Source: Acidobacteriaceae bacterium (GTDB lineage Bacteria; Acidobacteriota; Terriglobia; Terriglobales; Acidobacteriaceae). From it: DNA of 6,116 nt. Where the stretch lies: assembly GCA_030044455.1 (NCBI GenBank), contig JASHVU010000595.1:1-6116 (forward strand), given 5' to 3'. The first letter of the stretch is position 1, and every line of letters starts with the position of its first letter. This document shows, piece after piece, positions 5,617 through 6,116 of the stretch. The notes under the pieces were generated by a model. It was not told where the DNA came from, made no database searches, and saw only the letters and a program-made list of their open reading frames with translations. The position numbers were made by a program, and so were the translations under genes.

Positions 5617-6116
5617 ATGCAGGATTTAGAAGATTGGAAGGGTGCCCTGGCGCCCGCGCCGGTGACGCTCGAAGGACGCTACGTGACGCTCGAACCCCTC
5701 GATGTGGATCGCCACGCTGCAGCTCTCTGGCAAGCCGTCGAGGGCCACGAAGAGCTGTGGGCGTGGCTGGCGAGTGGTCCCTACGCCAGCGCAAGTGCCA
5801 TGATCGAATCGCTTGAAAAGTGGCGTACGGCCGAGAGTGCCCTGCTCTTTGCAATCATTCCCAGAGAGACCAATTTGGCCGCCGGCTGGGCCAGCTACAT
5901 GCGCATCAAGCCCTCGCATGGGGTCATCGAAGTGGGCAACGTTCTCTTCTCTCCCTCTCTCCAGCGCACCCGCGAGGCCACCGAGGCGATGTACCTGATG
6001 GCGATGCACGTGTTTGAAGATTTGGGCTACCGGCGCTACGAATGGAAGTGCAACGCGCTGAACCGAGCCAGCCGCAGGGCCGCCTCGCGGCTGGGATTCA
6101 CGTTTGAAGGCATCTT
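5617..6116 (+). CDS. GNAT family N-acetyltransferase, RimJ/RimL-like (C-terminus beyond window)
   Basis: Cytoplasmic acetyl-CoA-dependent N-acetyltransferase of the RimJ/RimL type; family members acetylate protein N-termini, amino acids or small amines, and the substrate here cannot be told. From the ATG at 5617 the frame is open for 166 codons to the window end, against a usual family length of about 180-230. The N-terminus has the usual subfamily opening, an acidic/Trp lead-in then 'VTLEGRYVTLEPLD' (16-29). EVGNVLFSPSLQRTREA (105-121) covers strand beta-4 and the acetyl-CoA pyrophosphate loop; the usual Q/RxxGxG/A is weak, reading QRTREA (116-121). LGYRRYEWKCNALNRAS (136-152) with RLGFTFEGI (158-166) is the classic C-terminal signature, with N149 and S152. 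The ribosome site is poor (AGG/TGG within TAGGCTGG), and the heptad repeat sits just upstream. No co-transcribed neighbour is visible. Confidence 0.9.
   Translation, partial: MQDLEDWKGALAPAPVTLEGRYVTLEPLDVDRHAAALWQAVEGHEELWAWLASGPYASASAMIESLEKWRTAESALLFAIIPRETNLAAGWASYMRIKPSHGVIEVGNVLFSPSLQRTREATEAMYLMAMHVFEDLGYRRYEWKCNALNRASRRAASRLGFTFEGI

Overview
The window looks like chromosomal DNA from a moderately GC-rich bacterium. The best guess is Acidobacteriota (Terriglobia). This rests on the long B12-dependent ribonucleotide reductase with its Ala/Pro-rich spacer and C-terminal Cys cluster, on the secreted 'GVWKVNPSKT' beta-rich protein, a style often seen in that phylum, and on a period-7 CTGTTCT tract. 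The lineage is an inference; no marker gene is present.

Layout, left to right. (1) 1-354, minus strand: N-terminal 118 residues of a short-chain dehydrogenase/reductase, cut by the window edge. (2) 355-539: divergent spacer with a sigma70-like promoter and strong Shine-Dalgarno for the next gene. (3) 540-1319, plus strand: exported 259-residue protein of unknown function, apparently made of two related halves and best started at a TTG codon. (4) 1320-1466: convergent spacer with a strong intrinsic terminator facing the next gene. (5) 1467-4820, minus strand: nrdJ, a complete 1117-residue adenosylcobalamin-dependent (class II) ribonucleotide reductase and the main gene here. (6) 4821-5177: nrdJ control region, with a leader of about 300 nt, a TTGACA-N17-TATTTT promoter, and two NrdR-box-like sites placed to block it. 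(7) 5178-5616: non-coding stretch rich in inverted repeats, ending in a degenerate heptanucleotide repeat. (8) 5617-6116, plus strand: 5' part of a RimJ/RimL-type GNAT acetyltransferase, open at the window end.

The four genes do not form a pathway. Each appears to be its own transcription unit: SDR and the secreted protein diverge, the secreted protein and nrdJ converge, and nrdJ and the acetyltransferase diverge. The best-supported biology is dNTP supply. nrdJ has no N-terminal ATP-cone visible, so overall-activity control by dATP is probably absent from the enzyme, while the promoter carries sites expected for the (d)ATP-sensing repressor NrdR. No wholly new system is evident. The least explained parts are the long nrdJ leader, which has repeated segments able to pair alternatively, and the hairpin-rich block plus heptad tract in front of the acetyltransferase.
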